Source: Streptomyces nitrosporeus (GTDB lineage Bacteria > Actinomycetota > Actinomycetes > Streptomycetales > Streptomycetaceae). Taken from it: a stretch of DNA of 64,000 nucleotides. A model generated the notes under the pieces. The model was not told where the DNA came from, searched no databases, and was given only the letters and a program-made list of their open reading frames with translations. Where the stretch lies: contig NZ_CP023702.1 in NCBI RefSeq assembly GCF_008704555.1, positions 1,116,001-1,180,000 of the forward strand. Direction: 5' to 3'. This document shows positions 16,828 through 26,388 of the stretch, piece by piece; positions within the stretch are counted from its first letter, which is position 1; each line of letters starts with the position of its first letter. A program made the translations under genes and the position numbers.

Positions 16828-16863
16828 TTCCGTATAGTGGAAGTTATGTTTTGCTATACGGAA
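16828..16863 (-). promoter_or_regulatory. Double TTCC-N7-GGAA operator upstream of gcl
   Basis: TTCC-GTATAGT-GGAA (16828-16842) is a full dyad. TTTT-GCTATAC-GGAA (16849-16863) is a second copy with one degenerate arm. The centres are 21 bases apart, two helical turns, so two dimers could bind on one face. The left-hand site shares GTATA-type spacer sequence with the hyi site. In Streptomyces these genes are known targets of the IclR-family repressor AllR, whose gene is not in this window; the assignment is inference. Confidence 0.7.
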
Positions 16864-17012
16864 GCAATCTAGGGCGGGCCCGAGGGAGCGTCAAGGGAAG
16901 GGAGAACACACGAAGTCGGCCAAGTCGCTGCCCCGGCCATCGCTCCTGGTGGACGATGGAGGTACGGAGAACAGGCGCCGCGGTGGCGGCGAGGGGGAAG
17001 GGGGCCCGGATC

Positions 17013-17735
17013 GTGGATTCCGTACCGGTGCGCTGTCCGGTCTGCCGCAGGGACCACGCGTACATCACACCGGTGTACCCCTGCCCGTGCGGCTCGCCCG
17101 TCGCCCCGCCGCTGATGCGGGGCGCGCCCGCCGAGCCGATCACCCACCGCACCTGGAACGACGACTGGGTGAGCGTGCGCTGCCACAGCTGCGGCCGCCG
17201 GGACCAGTGGCCCCACCCCGAACTCTGCTGTCCCTGCGGGGCCGTGCTGCGCGTCCCGGTCCGCCCGGTCGCCACCCGCGGCGGCGCGCACCGCCCCGCG
17301 GCCCGCCCGGCCGCCGCTCCCGTGCCCGTACCGCCGCCGCCCGCCGCGCGGGCGCGCCCGCCGTTCCGGCCGCTGGTGATACGTACGGCCCGTGACGCCG
17401 CCGGCGCCGCCGCGCTGTATCTGACCTGGCTGGGCTACCGCGACGTCGTCCAGCCGGAGGTGCGCCCGCAGTCCCGGATCGACCTGCGGGCCGCCGGACT
17501 CATCGCCCAGGTCGACCCGACCACCCGGCCGACCCCTCTGCGCGATGTCGAATGCCTGTGGCTGAACGCCCTCAACTCATCGGTGGCCGGTGTGTTCTTC
17601 TCGCTGGCCGGGTATGCGGCCGACGCCCGCGCACGGGGGGACCAGCTGGCCGTCCCCTTGTTCGTCATGGACCTCACGGGCACCCCGCAGCCGGTCAACG
17701 ACCCCGCCGAGGAGCTCGTCAGCACCGGCCCCTGA
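17013..17735 (+). CDS. Zinc-ribbon protein with degenerate Mrr/restriction-endonuclease-like domain
   Basis: 240 residues, function unknown. The N-terminal part has four Cys pairs that look like two zinc ribbons (RCPVCRRD, PCPCGS, RCHSCGRRD, LCCPCGA). A Pro/Ala-rich linker follows. The C-terminal 110 residues open with AAGAAALYLTWLGYRDVV and continue SRIDLRAAGLIAQVDPTTRP, a pattern like the Mrr-type PD-(D/E)XK fold, where Asp and a Q-x-V/K strand should form the active site. The usual catalytic Lys appears replaced (QVD). I chose the GTG with AAGGGGG 8 bases upstream; longer starts have no ribosome site. Divergent from gcl. Confidence 0.75.
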   Translation: MDSVPVRCPVCRRDHAYITPVYPCPCGSPVAPPLMRGAPAEPITHRTWNDDWVSVRCHSCGRRDQWPHPELCCPCGAVLRVPVRPVATRGGAHRPAARPAAAPVPVPPPPAARARPPFRPLVIRTARDAAGAAALYLTWLGYRDVVQPEVRPQSRIDLRAAGLIAQVDPTTRPTPLRDVECLWLNALNSSVAGVFFSLAGYAADARARGDQLAVPLFVMDLTGTPQPVNDPAEELVSTGP

Positions 17736-18130
17736 CGCCCCGGCCCGCCACGGCGGACTCCCGCCGCTCCGGGACACCGCGCGCCTTCGGTGAACCGCTC
17801 CGGCCGGCCGCCCGCGGACCGGGCGGGCGGGGGCGCACCTTTCGAGCACGCCTCCGCGGCACCGGCGGCCGGCCGCCGCTCCGGCCGTCCTCGCCGGGGC
17901 CCGCGGGACGCGCCGTACCGCGCCCGGCTCGGCTTCAGGCCACCGCCTCCGGACGGATTCGGCGGCGGTCTCTGCGAGTTCAGGGCCCCGGAGTCCGGAC
18001 AGGGCCCGGACCGCGGATCCGTACGCGCCGCGAACCACCGGCGTACGCCGGGGCATGATTTCGGTCACCTGTGCGCTTGTGGGGGGCATATGCGCGGACT
18101 GTTGTCGGCGTGGGGACGTAGAGTGAAGGC
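17736..18130. other. 395-base intergenic stretch
   Basis: No supported gene. GC-rich with several short palindromes. The last part holds the probable leaderless promoter of the next gene (TAGAGT at 18119-18124). Confidence 0.55.
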
Positions 18131-18352
18131 ATGGTCTTAACTCCTCGGCGTCCCGCCTTCCCCACGTCCCTCGCCCCGATGCAGCCGGTCCACCCCGCCG
18201 CCGTCGAGGCCAACGAGGCGATCCGCGCGCTCGTGGACGAGCGGGCCGGCCAGGACTGGTCGTCCGTGGAGTCCGCGCAGTACGAGGTCCTGCTCATCGA
18301 ATGGGCCGCGGCGACCCGGGGCATGGCCGCCGGTGTCACCGAGGCCGCCTGA
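18131..18352 (+). CDS. Conserved small hypothetical protein
   Basis: 73 residues, Ala/Glu-rich and helical, of a type I have seen as a conserved small protein in Streptomyces but with no assigned function. The ATG lies 6 bases after TAGAGT and no ribosome site is present, the usual arrangement of a leaderless transcript. The sequence ends with IEWAAATRGMAAGVTEAA. No membrane segment or signal. The downstream gene converges. Confidence 0.72.
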   Translation: MVLTPRRPAFPTSLAPMQPVHPAAVEANEAIRALVDERAGQDWSSVESAQYEVLLIEWAAATRGMAAGVTEAA

Positions 18353-18371
18353 GGAGCTGCCGCCCGGTCCG

Positions 18372-18396
18372 CGCCCCCGAAGGCGCGCCGGGGGCG
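18372..18396. terminator. Short GC hairpin between convergent genes
   Basis: CGCCCCCG / CGGGGGCG (18372-18379 with 18389-18396), 8-base stem and 9-base loop, lying between the small hypothetical gene and the end of the acyl-CoA ligase operon. Confidence 0.55.
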
Positions 18397-18423
18397 GCCC
18401 GCCCCGCGCCTCGGTGCCGGGGC

Positions 18424-20049
18424 CTACGCTCCGTATCCCTCCCGCAGTTCGATCTTGCGGACCTTGCCGCTGACCGTCATCGGGAACTCCGTCAGGATCC
18501 GCAGGGCGCGCGGGATCTTGTAGTGCGCCAGGCGCTCGCGGCAGTGGGCGGTGAGCTCCTCCAGTGTCGGCGGATCGGCCCGGTCGCGGGGGATGACGCA
18601 GGCCAGGATCTCCTCGCCGTACCTCTCGTCCGGGACCCCCACCACCTGGACGTCGGCGATCTTCGGATGGGTGTGGAGGAACTCCTCGATCTCACGCGGG
18701 TACACGTTCTCGCCGCCCCGGATGATCATGTCCTTGATCCGGCCGACGATCTGTACGTAGCCGTCCTCCCGCATCACCGCGAGGTCCCCGGTGTGCATCC
18801 AGCGGCCCGCGTCGACGACTTCCGCGGTCCGCTCCGGCTGGTCCCAGTAACCGAGCATCACGCTGTATCCCCGGGTGCGCAGTTCGCCCGGCTCGCCCCT
18901 CGGGACCGTCACCCCGGTGACCGGGTCGACGACCTTCACCTCCAGGTGCGGCATGACCCGGCCGACGGTGCCGGTACGCCGTTCCAGGTCGTCGTCCACG
19001 CGGGTCTGGGTGGAGACCGGGGAGGTCTCCGTCATGCCGTAGCAGATGGACACCTGGGCCATGTGCATCTCGGCGACGACCCGCTTCATCACCTCCGCCG
19101 GGCAGGGGGATCCGGCCATGATGCCGGTGCGCAGCGAGGACAGGTCCCAGGAGGCGAAGTCCGGCAGGTTCAGCTCCGCGATGAACATCGTCGGCACCCC
19201 GTAGAGCGAGGTGCAGCGTTCGCGCTGGACGGCCGTGAGCACGGCGGCGGGTTCGAAGGACGGGCAGGGGATGACGATGCACGCGCCGTGCGTGGTGGCG
19301 GCCAGGTTGCCCATGACCATGCCGAAGCAGTGGTAGAAGGGCACCGGCAGGCAGATCCGGTCCTGCTCGGTGTAGGAGACCAGCTCCCCCACGAAGTAGC
19401 CGTTGTTGAGGATGTTGTGGTGGGAGAGGGTCGCGCCCTTGGGGAAGCCGGTGGTGCCGGAGGTGTACTGGATGTTGACCGGGTCGTCGCAGGACAGCTC
19501 CGCCTCGCGGGCGGCGAGCTGCCCGGGGGTGACCGAGTCCGCGGCGGCGGTGAGCGCGTCGAAGGTCGGGTCGCCGATGTAGTGGGCGGACCGGAGCGCG
19601 GGGCAGGCGGAGCGGACCTGGTCGACCATGGCGCGGTAGTCGCTGGTGCGGTGGGTGAGCGAGGCCACCAGCAGGGAGATGCCGGCCTGGTTCAGCACGT
19701 ACTCCAGCTCGTGCGCCCGGTAGGCGGGGTTGACGGTGACCATGACCGCGCCGATGCGGGCGGTGGCGTACTGGAGGAGGACCCACTCCGGGCAGTTGAG
19801 CGCCCAGATCCCGACCCGGTCGCCCCTGTCCACGCCCGAGGCCATCAGTCCGCGGGCCAGCCGCTCCACGTCGGCGCCGAACTCCGCGTACGTCCAGCGC
19901 CGTCCGGAGACCACGTCGACCAGGGCCTCCCGGTCGCCGAACGCCTCGACGGTGCGGGCGAGGCTGCGGCCGATGGTGTCCCCGAGGAGCGGGGTGGTGC
20001 CGGTGCCGTGCGCGTAGGACAGCTCGGTGGCCGTCGCGGGTGTGCTCAT
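18424..20049 (-). CDS. AMP-binding acyl-CoA synthetase (FadD-like)
   Basis: 541 residues, ANL adenylate-forming family. It should activate a fatty or other carboxylic acid to its CoA ester through an acyl-adenylate. The P-loop is [22 protein letters not shown], the adenine motif is [10 protein letters not shown], the hinge region is [36 protein letters not shown], and the C-terminal catalytic Lys is in [16 protein letters not shown]. Substrate chain length cannot be read. The ATG overlaps the stop of the upstream synthetase (ATGA), so two acyl-CoA ligases are coupled in one operon. Confidence 0.93.
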   Translation of the reverse strand: MSTPATATELSYAHGTGTTPLLGDTIGRSLARTVEAFGDREALVDVVSGRRWTYAEFGADVERLARGLMASGVDRGDRVGIWALNCPEWVLLQYATARIGAVMVTVNPAYRAHELEYVLNQAGISLLVASLTHRTSDYRAMVDQVRSACPALRSAHYIGDPTFDALTAAADSVTPGQLAAREAELSCDDPVNIQYTSGTTGFPKGATLSHHNILNNGYFVGELVSYTEQDRICLPVPFYHCFGMVMGNLAATTHGACIVIPCPSFEPAAVLTAVQRERCTSLYGVPTMFIAELNLPDFASWDLSSLRTGIMAGSPCPAEVMKRVVAEMHMAQVSICYGMTETSPVSTQTRVDDDLERRTGTVGRVMPHLEVKVVDPVTGVTVPRGEPGELRTRGYSVMLGYWDQPERTAEVVDAGRWMHTGDLAVMREDGYVQIVGRIKDMIIRGGENVYPREIEEFLHTHPKIADVQVVGVPDERYGEEILACVIPRDRADPPTLEELTAHCRERLAHYKIPRALRILTEFPMTVSGKVRKIELREGYGA

Positions 20050-21722
20050 CGCAGGTCCCCCTCGTCGTATTCGGTGCCGGTGCCGCGGGCGGTCGCCTCG
20101 CGCAGTTCGATCCGGCGGATCTTGCCGGAGACGGTCTTGGGGAGCTCGGCGAACTCCAGCCTGCGGACGCGCTTGTACGGGGCGAGGACGGCCCGGGAGT
20201 GCTCGAACAGCACCTTGGCGGTGCCGGGTCCGGGCTCCCAGCCCTCGGCGAGGACGATGTACGCCTTCGGGATCGAGAGGCGCACCGGGTCGGGGGCGGG
20301 CACGACGGCCGCCTCGGCGACCGCCTCGTGTTCCAGCAGGGCGCTCTCCAGCTCGAACGGCGAGATCTTGTAGTCGGAGGACTTGAAGACGTCGTCGGCG
20401 CGGCCGATGTAGGTGATGTAGCCGTCCTCGTCCCGGGAGCCGATGTCCCCGGTGCGGTAGTAACCGCCGGCCATGGCCTGGGCGGTGCGTTCCGGGTCGC
20501 CGTGGTAGCCGGTCATCAGGCCGACGGGGGCGGTCGCCAGGTCGAGGGAGATCTCGCCCTCGGCGGCACCGGGTTCGCCCGTCACCGGGTCCAGGAGTTC
20601 GACCTTGTAACCGGGGCTGGGACGGCCCATGGAGCCCGTCTTCAGGGGCTGTCCCGGGGAGTTGGCGACCTGGACGGCGGTCTCGGTCTGTCCGAAGCCG
20701 TCCCGGATGGTGACGCCCCAGGCCCGCCGTACGGAGGTGATGACCTCCGGGTTGAGCGGCTCGCCCGCGGCGACGACCTCGCGGGGCGGTGTCCTCAGCT
20801 GGGAGAGGTCGGCCTGGATCAGCATCCGCCAGACGGTCGGCGGCGCGCAGAAACTGGTCACCCGCGAGCGGTCCATCTCGGCCATCAGCCGGGCCGCGTC
20901 GAAGCGGGTGTAGTTGAAGATGAAGACGGTGGCCTCGGCGTTCCACGGCGCGAACAGGTTCGACCAGGCGTGCTTGGCCCAGCCGGGCGAGGAGATGTTC
21001 AGATGGACGTCGCCGGGGCGCAGGCCGATCCAGTACATGGTGGAGAGGTGGCCCACGGGGTACGACACATGGGTGTGCTCGACCAGCTTGGGGCTGGCGG
21101 TCGTGCCCGAGGTGAAGTAGAGCATCAGGGGCTCGTCGGCGTCGGTCTCCCGCTCCGGCGTGAACGTCCGCGGCGCGTCGGCCGCCCCGGCGTAGGACGT
21201 CCAGCCCTCGACGTCGTCACCGACGCAGATCCGGGTGTAGCCGCCGGGCACCTCGTCGAACTTGGCGGCGTCGGCCGACCGTACGAGGACGTGGCGGACG
21301 GCGCCGCGCTCCACCCGGTCGCGGAGGTCGAGCGGGCCCAGCAGGGGGGTCGCGGGGATGACGACGGCACGCAGCTTCATCGCGGCGAGGGCGGTCTCCC
21401 ACAGCTCGGCCTGGTTGCCGAGCATCACCAGGATCCGGTCCCCGGCCCGGACCCCCCGGGCGTGGAGCCAGTTCGCGGCCCGGTCGGACCGGGCGGACAT
21501 CTCGGCGAAGGAGATCTCGGTGCGGGTGCCGTCCTCCTCGACGATGTGCAGGGCGGTGCGGTCGTTGTCCTCGGCGATGACGTCGAACCAGTCGAGCGCC
21601 CAGTTGAAGTGCTGCGGCCGGGGCCAGCGGAAGCCCTCCGCGGCGGCCGCGTAGTCCTCCCGGTGTTCGAGCAGGAAGTCCCGGGCCTTACGGAACTGCT
21701 CCGTCGCGCTGGTTGCCGACAT
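20046..21722 (-). CDS. Acyl-CoA synthetase (medium-chain/acetyl-CoA synthetase-like)
   Basis: 558 residues, ANL family, of the ACSM/acetoacetyl-CoA-like branch. The P-loop is [27 protein letters not shown], the adenine motif is [49 protein letters not shown] forms the hinge, and the catalytic Lys is in [23 protein letters not shown] precedes the ATG. First gene of the two-ligase operon; 113 bases upstream a LuxR-type regulator diverges and may control it. Confidence 0.93.
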   Translation of the reverse strand: MSATSATEQFRKARDFLLEHREDYAAAAEGFRWPRPQHFNWALDWFDVIAEDNDRTALHIVEEDGTRTEISFAEMSARSDRAANWLHARGVRAGDRILVMLGNQAELWETALAAMKLRAVVIPATPLLGPLDLRDRVERGAVRHVLVRSADAAKFDEVPGGYTRICVGDDVEGWTSYAGAADAPRTFTPERETDADEPLMLYFTSGTTASPKLVEHTHVSYPVGHLSTMYWIGLRPGDVHLNISSPGWAKHAWSNLFAPWNAEATVFIFNYTRFDAARLMAEMDRSRVTSFCAPPTVWRMLIQADLSQLRTPPREVVAAGEPLNPEVITSVRRAWGVTIRDGFGQTETAVQVANSPGQPLKTGSMGRPSPGYKVELLDPVTGEPGAAEGEISLDLATAPVGLMTGYHGDPERTAQAMAGGYYRTGDIGSRDEDGYITYIGRADDVFKSSDYKISPFELESALLEHEAVAEAAVVPAPDPVRLSIPKAYIVLAEGWEPGPGTAKVLFEHSRAVLAPYKRVRRLEFAELPKTVSGKIRRIELREATARGTGTEYDEGDLR

Positions 21723-21835
21723 GTGTCCTCCTTGGTGCGGACCGGCCTGTGGGCCGAGGCTTAACATCATGTGAACAGTGACCTGGATCTCACCACCCCC
21801 GGACGGGGGTACCACCGGGAGGGCGGGGCGGCGCC

Positions 21836-22681
21836 GTGGGCGAACCGGGCGAGGCGACGGAAGTACGGGCGGCGCTGCTGAGGCTGCGGCGCACGAGCGG
21901 GCTGCCGGTGGTCTTCGGAGGGCTGCTCTCCGACGCCCGCCACGCCCGCATCGCCGAGCTGAACGGCGCGCAGACCTCGGCGCTGCGCGGTCTGGTCATC
22001 GCGGCGGGCAGCGGGCTGGGCGGCAAGGCGATCGCCCTGTCCCGGCCGTGCGCGGTGACGGACTACGCGACGGCCCGGCACATCAGCCACGAGTACGACA
22101 GGGCGGTGGCGGCGGAGGGCCTGCGCTCGGTGGTCGCGGTACCGGTCGTCGTGCGCCGCAGGGTGCGCGGAGTGCTGTACGGGGCGCTGCGCGCGCCGTT
22201 CGCCCTGGGGGACCGCACGTTCGACGCGGCGGCGTCGGCGGCGCGTGACGTGGAGCAGGCGCTGGCCGTACGCGACGAGGCGCACCGGCTGCTGGCGGCC
22301 ACCCGGGAAGAGGCGACGGGTGCGGCGGCGGGCGGCGGGGGCTGGGAGGACGTACGTGAGGCGCACCGCGAGCTGCGTGCGCTGGCGCCCAGGATCGCCG
22401 ATGCCGCGCTGCGGGACGAACTGCTGGCGGTGTGCGGGCGGCTGGCGTCGGTGACGGGGGCCGCCCGGCCGGCCGGGACGGCGTCCGTACGGCTGGCACC
22501 GCGGGAGGTCGACGTGCTGGCCTGTGTGGCGTCGGGCGCCACGAACGCGGCGGCGGCCGGGCGGCTGGGGCTGCGCCCGGAGACGGTGAAGGCGTATCTG
22601 CGCTCCGCGATGCGGAAGCTGGGGGCGCACACCCGGCTGGAGGCGGTGGTGGCGGCCCGGCGGGCGGGCCTGCTGCCGTGA
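21836..22681 (+). CDS. GAF-LuxR transcriptional regulator
   Basis: 281 residues. The N-terminal half resembles a GAF sensor (LPVVFGGLLS, GLGGKAIALSRPCAVTDYATARHISHEYD, VVAVPVVVRRRVRGVLYGALR). A helical linker leads to a C-terminal LuxR helix-turn-helix (LAPREVDVLACVASGATNAAAAGRLGLRPETVKAYLRSAMRKLGAHTRLEAV). There is no receiver domain. The start is the GTG after a GGAGGGCGG stretch. Its divergent position suggests control of the acyl-CoA ligase pair, possibly by sensing their substrate; this is inference. Confidence 0.85.
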   Translation: MGEPGEATEVRAALLRLRRTSGLPVVFGGLLSDARHARIAELNGAQTSALRGLVIAAGSGLGGKAIALSRPCAVTDYATARHISHEYDRAVAAEGLRSVVAVPVVVRRRVRGVLYGALRAPFALGDRTFDAAASAARDVEQALAVRDEAHRLLAATREEATGAAAGGGGWEDVREAHRELRALAPRIADAALRDELLAVCGRLASVTGAARPAGTASVRLAPREVDVLACVASGATNAAAAGRLGLRPETVKAYLRSAMRKLGAHTRLEAVVAARRAGLLP

Positions 22682-22689
22682 GGGACGGA

Positions 22690-22722
22690 GGGCGGCGGGC
22701 CGGGGCTCCGGGTCCGCCGCCC
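22690..22722 (+). terminator. Hairpin after the LuxR regulator gene
   Basis: GGGCGGCGG / CCGCCGCCC (22690-22698 with 22714-22722), 9-base perfect stem, 15-base loop, starting 8 bases after the stop codon. Confidence 0.65.
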
Positions 22723-22834
22723 TGAGTGCACGTCACCCCTTGGCCACCCGGTACGGGTGCGTAACTGGAGGAAACCGGCGGATCCGACACTCGCGCCTGC
22801 CCGTGGTGCCACGGGTGCGGGCCTGTCCGCCCTC

Positions 22835-23716
22835 ATGATGGTGCGGGTGATCAGTGTTCTGTTCGCCGTCCTGACCGCGCTCAGCAACGGCTCCGCGTCG
22901 GTCCTCCAGCGCAGGGCCGCCCAGAAGGTCCCCGACAGCGAGGCGATGCACCTGTCGCTGTTCGGGCATCTGCTGCGCCAGAAGGTGTGGCTGGCGGGTA
23001 TCGGGCTGGTGATCGTCGCCGCCGTCTGCCAGGCGGTGGCGCTGGCCACCGGGCCGATCGCCGTGGTGCAGCCCATCTTCGTGATCGAGTTGCCGGCGAC
23101 CCTGCTGATCGCCGGGTTCGTGTGGGGCGCCGGGGTCTCGCGCCAGGTGTGGGCCGGGGTGGCCGCGGTGACGGCCGGGCTGGCCGTCGGTATGGCGTCC
23201 GCCGCGCCGGTCGGCGGCCGTGAGGAGGTCTCCGACGGGACCTGGCTCTGGGCCCTGCTGGCGACCGGCGCCTTCGAGGTGGTGCTGATCGCCGCGGCGC
23301 GCGGCGCCCGGGGCGACGCGCGTGCCGCCCTGCTGGGTCTCGCGGCGGCCTGCGGGTACGCGCTGACCGCGGCGCTGATGAAGGACGCGGTGGCCCAGCT
23401 GGACCACGGGGGCGCCGCCGCGCTGCTGAAGGCCTGGCAGCTGTACGCCACCGCGGTCGCCGGGGTCGGCGCCCTGTTCCTCCTGCAGAACGCGTTGCAG
23501 GCGGGTTCGCTGGTGGCGGTGCAGCCGATGCTGACGCTGGGGGACGCCCTGATCAGCATCACCTACGGGGTGACGCTGTACGGCGAGCATGTGCGCACCG
23601 GGTGGTGGGTGCTGCCGCAGCTGGCCGGCCTGGCGCTGATCGCCTGCGGCTGTGTGGTGCTCGCCCGCTCCCCGCTGGCGTCCGGGGCGCCGGAACCCGC
23701 GCCCCGGGTCAGATGA
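22835..23716 (+). CDS. DMT-superfamily (EamA-like) membrane transporter
   Basis: 293 residues with about ten hydrophobic segments, starting VRVISVLFAVLTALSNGSASVLQRRAA. Two related halves are visible, each ending in a small-residue helix (VVQPIFVIELPATLLIAGFVWGA and VQPMLTLGDALISITYGVTLYGE), the usual drug/metabolite-transporter inverted repeat. Substrate unknown. The start is uncertain: neighbouring ATG codons at 22835 and 22838 and a GTG at 22841 fit the first membrane helix, and no strong ribosome site is present. An upstream GTG at 22757 would add 26 residues that look non-conserved. Confidence 0.85.
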   Translation: MMVRVISVLFAVLTALSNGSASVLQRRAAQKVPDSEAMHLSLFGHLLRQKVWLAGIGLVIVAAVCQAVALATGPIAVVQPIFVIELPATLLIAGFVWGAGVSRQVWAGVAAVTAGLAVGMASAAPVGGREEVSDGTWLWALLATGAFEVVLIAAARGARGDARAALLGLAAACGYALTAALMKDAVAQLDHGGAAALLKAWQLYATAVAGVGALFLLQNALQAGSLVAVQPMLTLGDALISITYGVTLYGEHVRTGWWVLPQLAGLALIACGCVVLARSPLASGAPEPAPRVR

Positions 23717-23827
23717 CCGGCCCGTACGGACACGGGCCGGGCGTCCGGCCCGGACCCGGCCCGGCGGCACGGCACGCCCCGGTCCGGGCCAGGGCGGGGC
23801 GGGACGGCACGGACCGGAGGGCCCGGG

Positions 23828-24889
23828 TCAGGGACGCCCTTCCGCCGGTACCTCCTCGCCGGGCGCCACCGGGCCCGGTGGTGTGCCGTCGCCGAACGGG
23901 CGGCCGCCGAGCTCCTCGCGGTGGTGCGGGGTCAGCCAGCCGGACAGGGCGGGGCCGAGCGGCACGATGCCGGTGGGGTTGATGCCGGTGTGCACCCGGT
24001 AGTAGTGCTGCTTGATGTGCCGGAAGTCGACGGTGTCGCCGAATCCGGGGGTCTGGTAGAGGTCACGGGCGTACGCCCACAGGACGGGGTCCTCGCTGAT
24101 CTTGTTCCTGTTGCACTTGAAGTGGCCGTGGTAGACGGCGTCGAACCGCACCAGGGTGGTGAAGAGCCGGATGTCCGCCTCGGTGACGGTGTCCCCGACC
24201 AGGTAGCGCTGCCGGGTGAGCCGTTCGGAGACCAGGTCCAGGCGGCGGAACACATCGGCGTACGCGGCCTCGTACTCGCCCTGGCCGTCGGCGAACCCGG
24301 CGCGGTAGACGCCGTTGTTGACGTCCCGGTAGATGCCCTCCATCACCTCGTCGATCTCGGCGCGGAGGTGTTCGGGGTAGAGGTCGGGGGCGCCGGGGCG
24401 GTGCAGCGCCGTCCACTCGGTGGCGAGGTCCAGGGTGATCTGCTGGTAGTCGTTGGTGACCAGGGTGCGGGTGGGGATGTCGACGATCGCGGGCACGCTG
24501 ACCCCGCCGGGGTAGCCGTGCTCGCGTGCGTCGTACGCCTCGCTGAGGTAGCGGATGCCGAGCACCGGGTCCCGGCCGCCCTCGTCGAGGGTGAAGCGCC
24601 AGCTGCGGTCGTCCTGGAGGGGGTCGGCGACGGCGAGGGAGAGGGCGCTCTCCAGGCCGAGGAGCCTGCGGGAGACCAGGGCGCGGCTCGCCCAGGGGCA
24701 GGCACGGCTGACGACGAGGCGGTAGCGTCCGGCCTCGACGGGACGGCCCTCACGGCCGTCGGCGGTGATCCGGTCGGCGAAGTGGCTGCGGGACCGTTCG
24801 AAGGGCTTGTGGCCGTACGAGGCGTTCCCGTTCGGGTCGTGTACGGCCGGGTCCCGGTCGTCGGGGGCGTTGCCGGGGGTGTCGTTCAT
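23828..24889 (-). CDS. Glutathionyl-hydroquinone reductase-like protein (GST family)
   Basis: 353 residues. Shows the xi-class GST/YqjG-ECM4 pattern. The redox Cys is in RLVVSRACPWASRALVSRRL (CPWA motif), followed by LGIRYLSEAYD, VSVPAIVDIPTRTLVTNDYQQI, EIDEVMEGIYRDVNNGVYRAGFA and a C-terminal helical domain with FTTLVRFDAVYHGHFKCNRNKI. The family reduces glutathionyl-hydroquinones; actinomycetes use mycothiol, so the native thiol may be mycothiol. The ATG overlaps the upstream MFS stop (ATGA), and GAGGAG lies within the upstream gene, so the two are coupled. Confidence 0.92.
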   Translation of the reverse strand: MNDTPGNAPDDRDPAVHDPNGNASYGHKPFERSRSHFADRITADGREGRPVEAGRYRLVVSRACPWASRALVSRRLLGLESALSLAVADPLQDDRSWRFTLDEGGRDPVLGIRYLSEAYDAREHGYPGGVSVPAIVDIPTRTLVTNDYQQITLDLATEWTALHRPGAPDLYPEHLRAEIDEVMEGIYRDVNNGVYRAGFADGQGEYEAAYADVFRRLDLVSERLTRQRYLVGDTVTEADIRLFTTLVRFDAVYHGHFKCNRNKISEDPVLWAYARDLYQTPGFGDTVDFRHIKQHYYRVHTGINPTGIVPLGPALSGWLTPHHREELGGRPFGDGTPPGPVAPGEEVPAEGRP

Positions 24890-26388
24890 CGGGTGCTCCT
24901 CGTCGGGCCGGGGGTTCCGGCGTTTTCCTGGGGGCCGCCGTCCCGTCCCCGGCCGCCGGCCACGACGTCGGCGAGGGCGACGGCGAGGGCGGCGACGACG
25001 AACGCGACGGAGACGATCAGCCCGTGGTCGTAGGCGTCGGCCCAGGCGTCGCGGCCGAGCCCGGCGAAGAAGACGGAACCGGCGGCGGCGATACCGATGG
25101 CCGAGCCGACCCGCTGGCTGGTCTGGAGGGTGCCTCCCGCGCTGCCCGCGTTGCGCACCGGCACCTCGGACAGGGTGAGGGTCTGGTTCGGGGCGATGAC
25201 CAGTCCGCTGCCCAGTCCGGCGAGGAGCAGCGGGGCCGCCATCGCGAGGCCGGCGCCCCGGCCCGGCACCAGGTGGGCGGCCAGGGCGGTGAGCCCGAGT
25301 CCGGCTGCCACCATGACGAGTCCCACGACGATGAGCGGCCGTCCGAAGCGGTGGACGAGCCGCCCGCCGACGCTCGCGGACCCGCCGGCGCCGAGGGCGA
25401 ACGGGGTGATGGCGAGCCCGGCCTCCAGGGCGCTGTAGTGGAGGCCGGACTGGAGGTAGAGCGTGGTGATGAAGAAGATCGAGGTGAAACCGGCGAAGTA
25501 CAGCAGGATCATCAGGGAGCCGAGCCAGAAGGCGCGGATCCTGAAGAGCGCGAGGTCCAGGACCGGCTGCACGCTCCGCCGTGAGCAGCGCGACTCCCAG
25601 AGCGTGAACGCGGTGAGCAGCAGTACGGCCACGGGCACGAGCAGCCATTTGGTGTTCCCGGTCCACTGCTGGGCCTGGACGAAGGGCAGCAGCAGGGCGA
25701 GCACGCCGCTGCCGAGCAGCAGGACGCCGAAGGGGTCCAGGTCCCGGGGGCGGACCCGGCCGGCCGAGGGGGTGTCGGGGAGCAGCCGGTGGGCCAGCAC
25801 CAGGCAGAGGACGCCGATGGGGAGGTTGACGTAGAAGACCCAGCGCCATCCTTCGGCGGGCCCGGCGGCCTGGATCAGCAGTCCGCCCAGCAGGGGTCCG
25901 ACGGCGGTGGAGATCCCGACCACCGTGCCGAACATGCCGAAGGCGCGGCCTCGTTCACGGCCGGAGAACATCTGCTGGATCAGCGCGGAGATCTGCGGGG
26001 AGAGCAGCCCGCCGGCCGCGCCCTGGATCAGCCGGGCGACGACGAGCCAGGTGCTGGACTGGGCGGCCCCGCAGGCCGCTGAGGACAGGGTGAACAGGGT
26101 CAGTCCCGTCATGAACACCGCACGGCGCCCCCGGGCGTCCCCCAGCCTGCCGCCGGGGATGAGGACCAGTCCGAAGGCGAGCGCGTAGCCGGACAGCACC
26201 CACTGGAGGTCGGATTCCGGGGTGTCGAGCCCCTCCTTGATGGAGGGCAGCGCCACATTGACGATGGACACGTCCAGCAGGGTCATGAACCCCGCGACCA
26301 GGCAGACGCCGAGGGCACGCCAGCGGTGTGGGTCCGACGGGCCGGGTCCGGACGTGCCCGTGCCACGGTGCTCCGCACTCTCAGCCAT
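24886..26388 (-). CDS. MFS drug transporter (DHA2/EmrB-QacA type)
   Basis: 500 residues with about 14 hydrophobic segments. Motif A is GGRLGDARGRRAVF and the DHA2 antiporter motif C-like segment is GTVVGISTAVGPLLGGLL. Motif D1 (LDVSIVNVALPSI) at the first helix is diagnostic for H+-coupled multidrug exporters. It is probably an efflux pump, coupled to the quinone reductase-like gene downstream, so quinoid or electrophilic compounds are a plausible cargo class (inference). I chose the ATG at 26388 with AAGGTG 6 bases upstream. Confidence 0.92.
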   Translation of the reverse strand: MAESAEHRGTGTSGPGPSDPHRWRALGVCLVAGFMTLLDVSIVNVALPSIKEGLDTPESDLQWVLSGYALAFGLVLIPGGRLGDARGRRAVFMTGLTLFTLSSAACGAAQSSTWLVVARLIQGAAGGLLSPQISALIQQMFSGRERGRAFGMFGTVVGISTAVGPLLGGLLIQAAGPAEGWRWVFYVNLPIGVLCLVLAHRLLPDTPSAGRVRPRDLDPFGVLLLGSGVLALLLPFVQAQQWTGNTKWLLVPVAVLLLTAFTLWESRCSRRSVQPVLDLALFRIRAFWLGSLMILLYFAGFTSIFFITTLYLQSGLHYSALEAGLAITPFALGAGGSASVGGRLVHRFGRPLIVVGLVMVAAGLGLTALAAHLVPGRGAGLAMAAPLLLAGLGSGLVIAPNQTLTLSEVPVRNAGSAGGTLQTSQRVGSAIGIAAAGSVFFAGLGRDAWADAYDHGLIVSVAFVVAALAVALADVVAGGRGRDGGPQENAGTPGPTRSTR

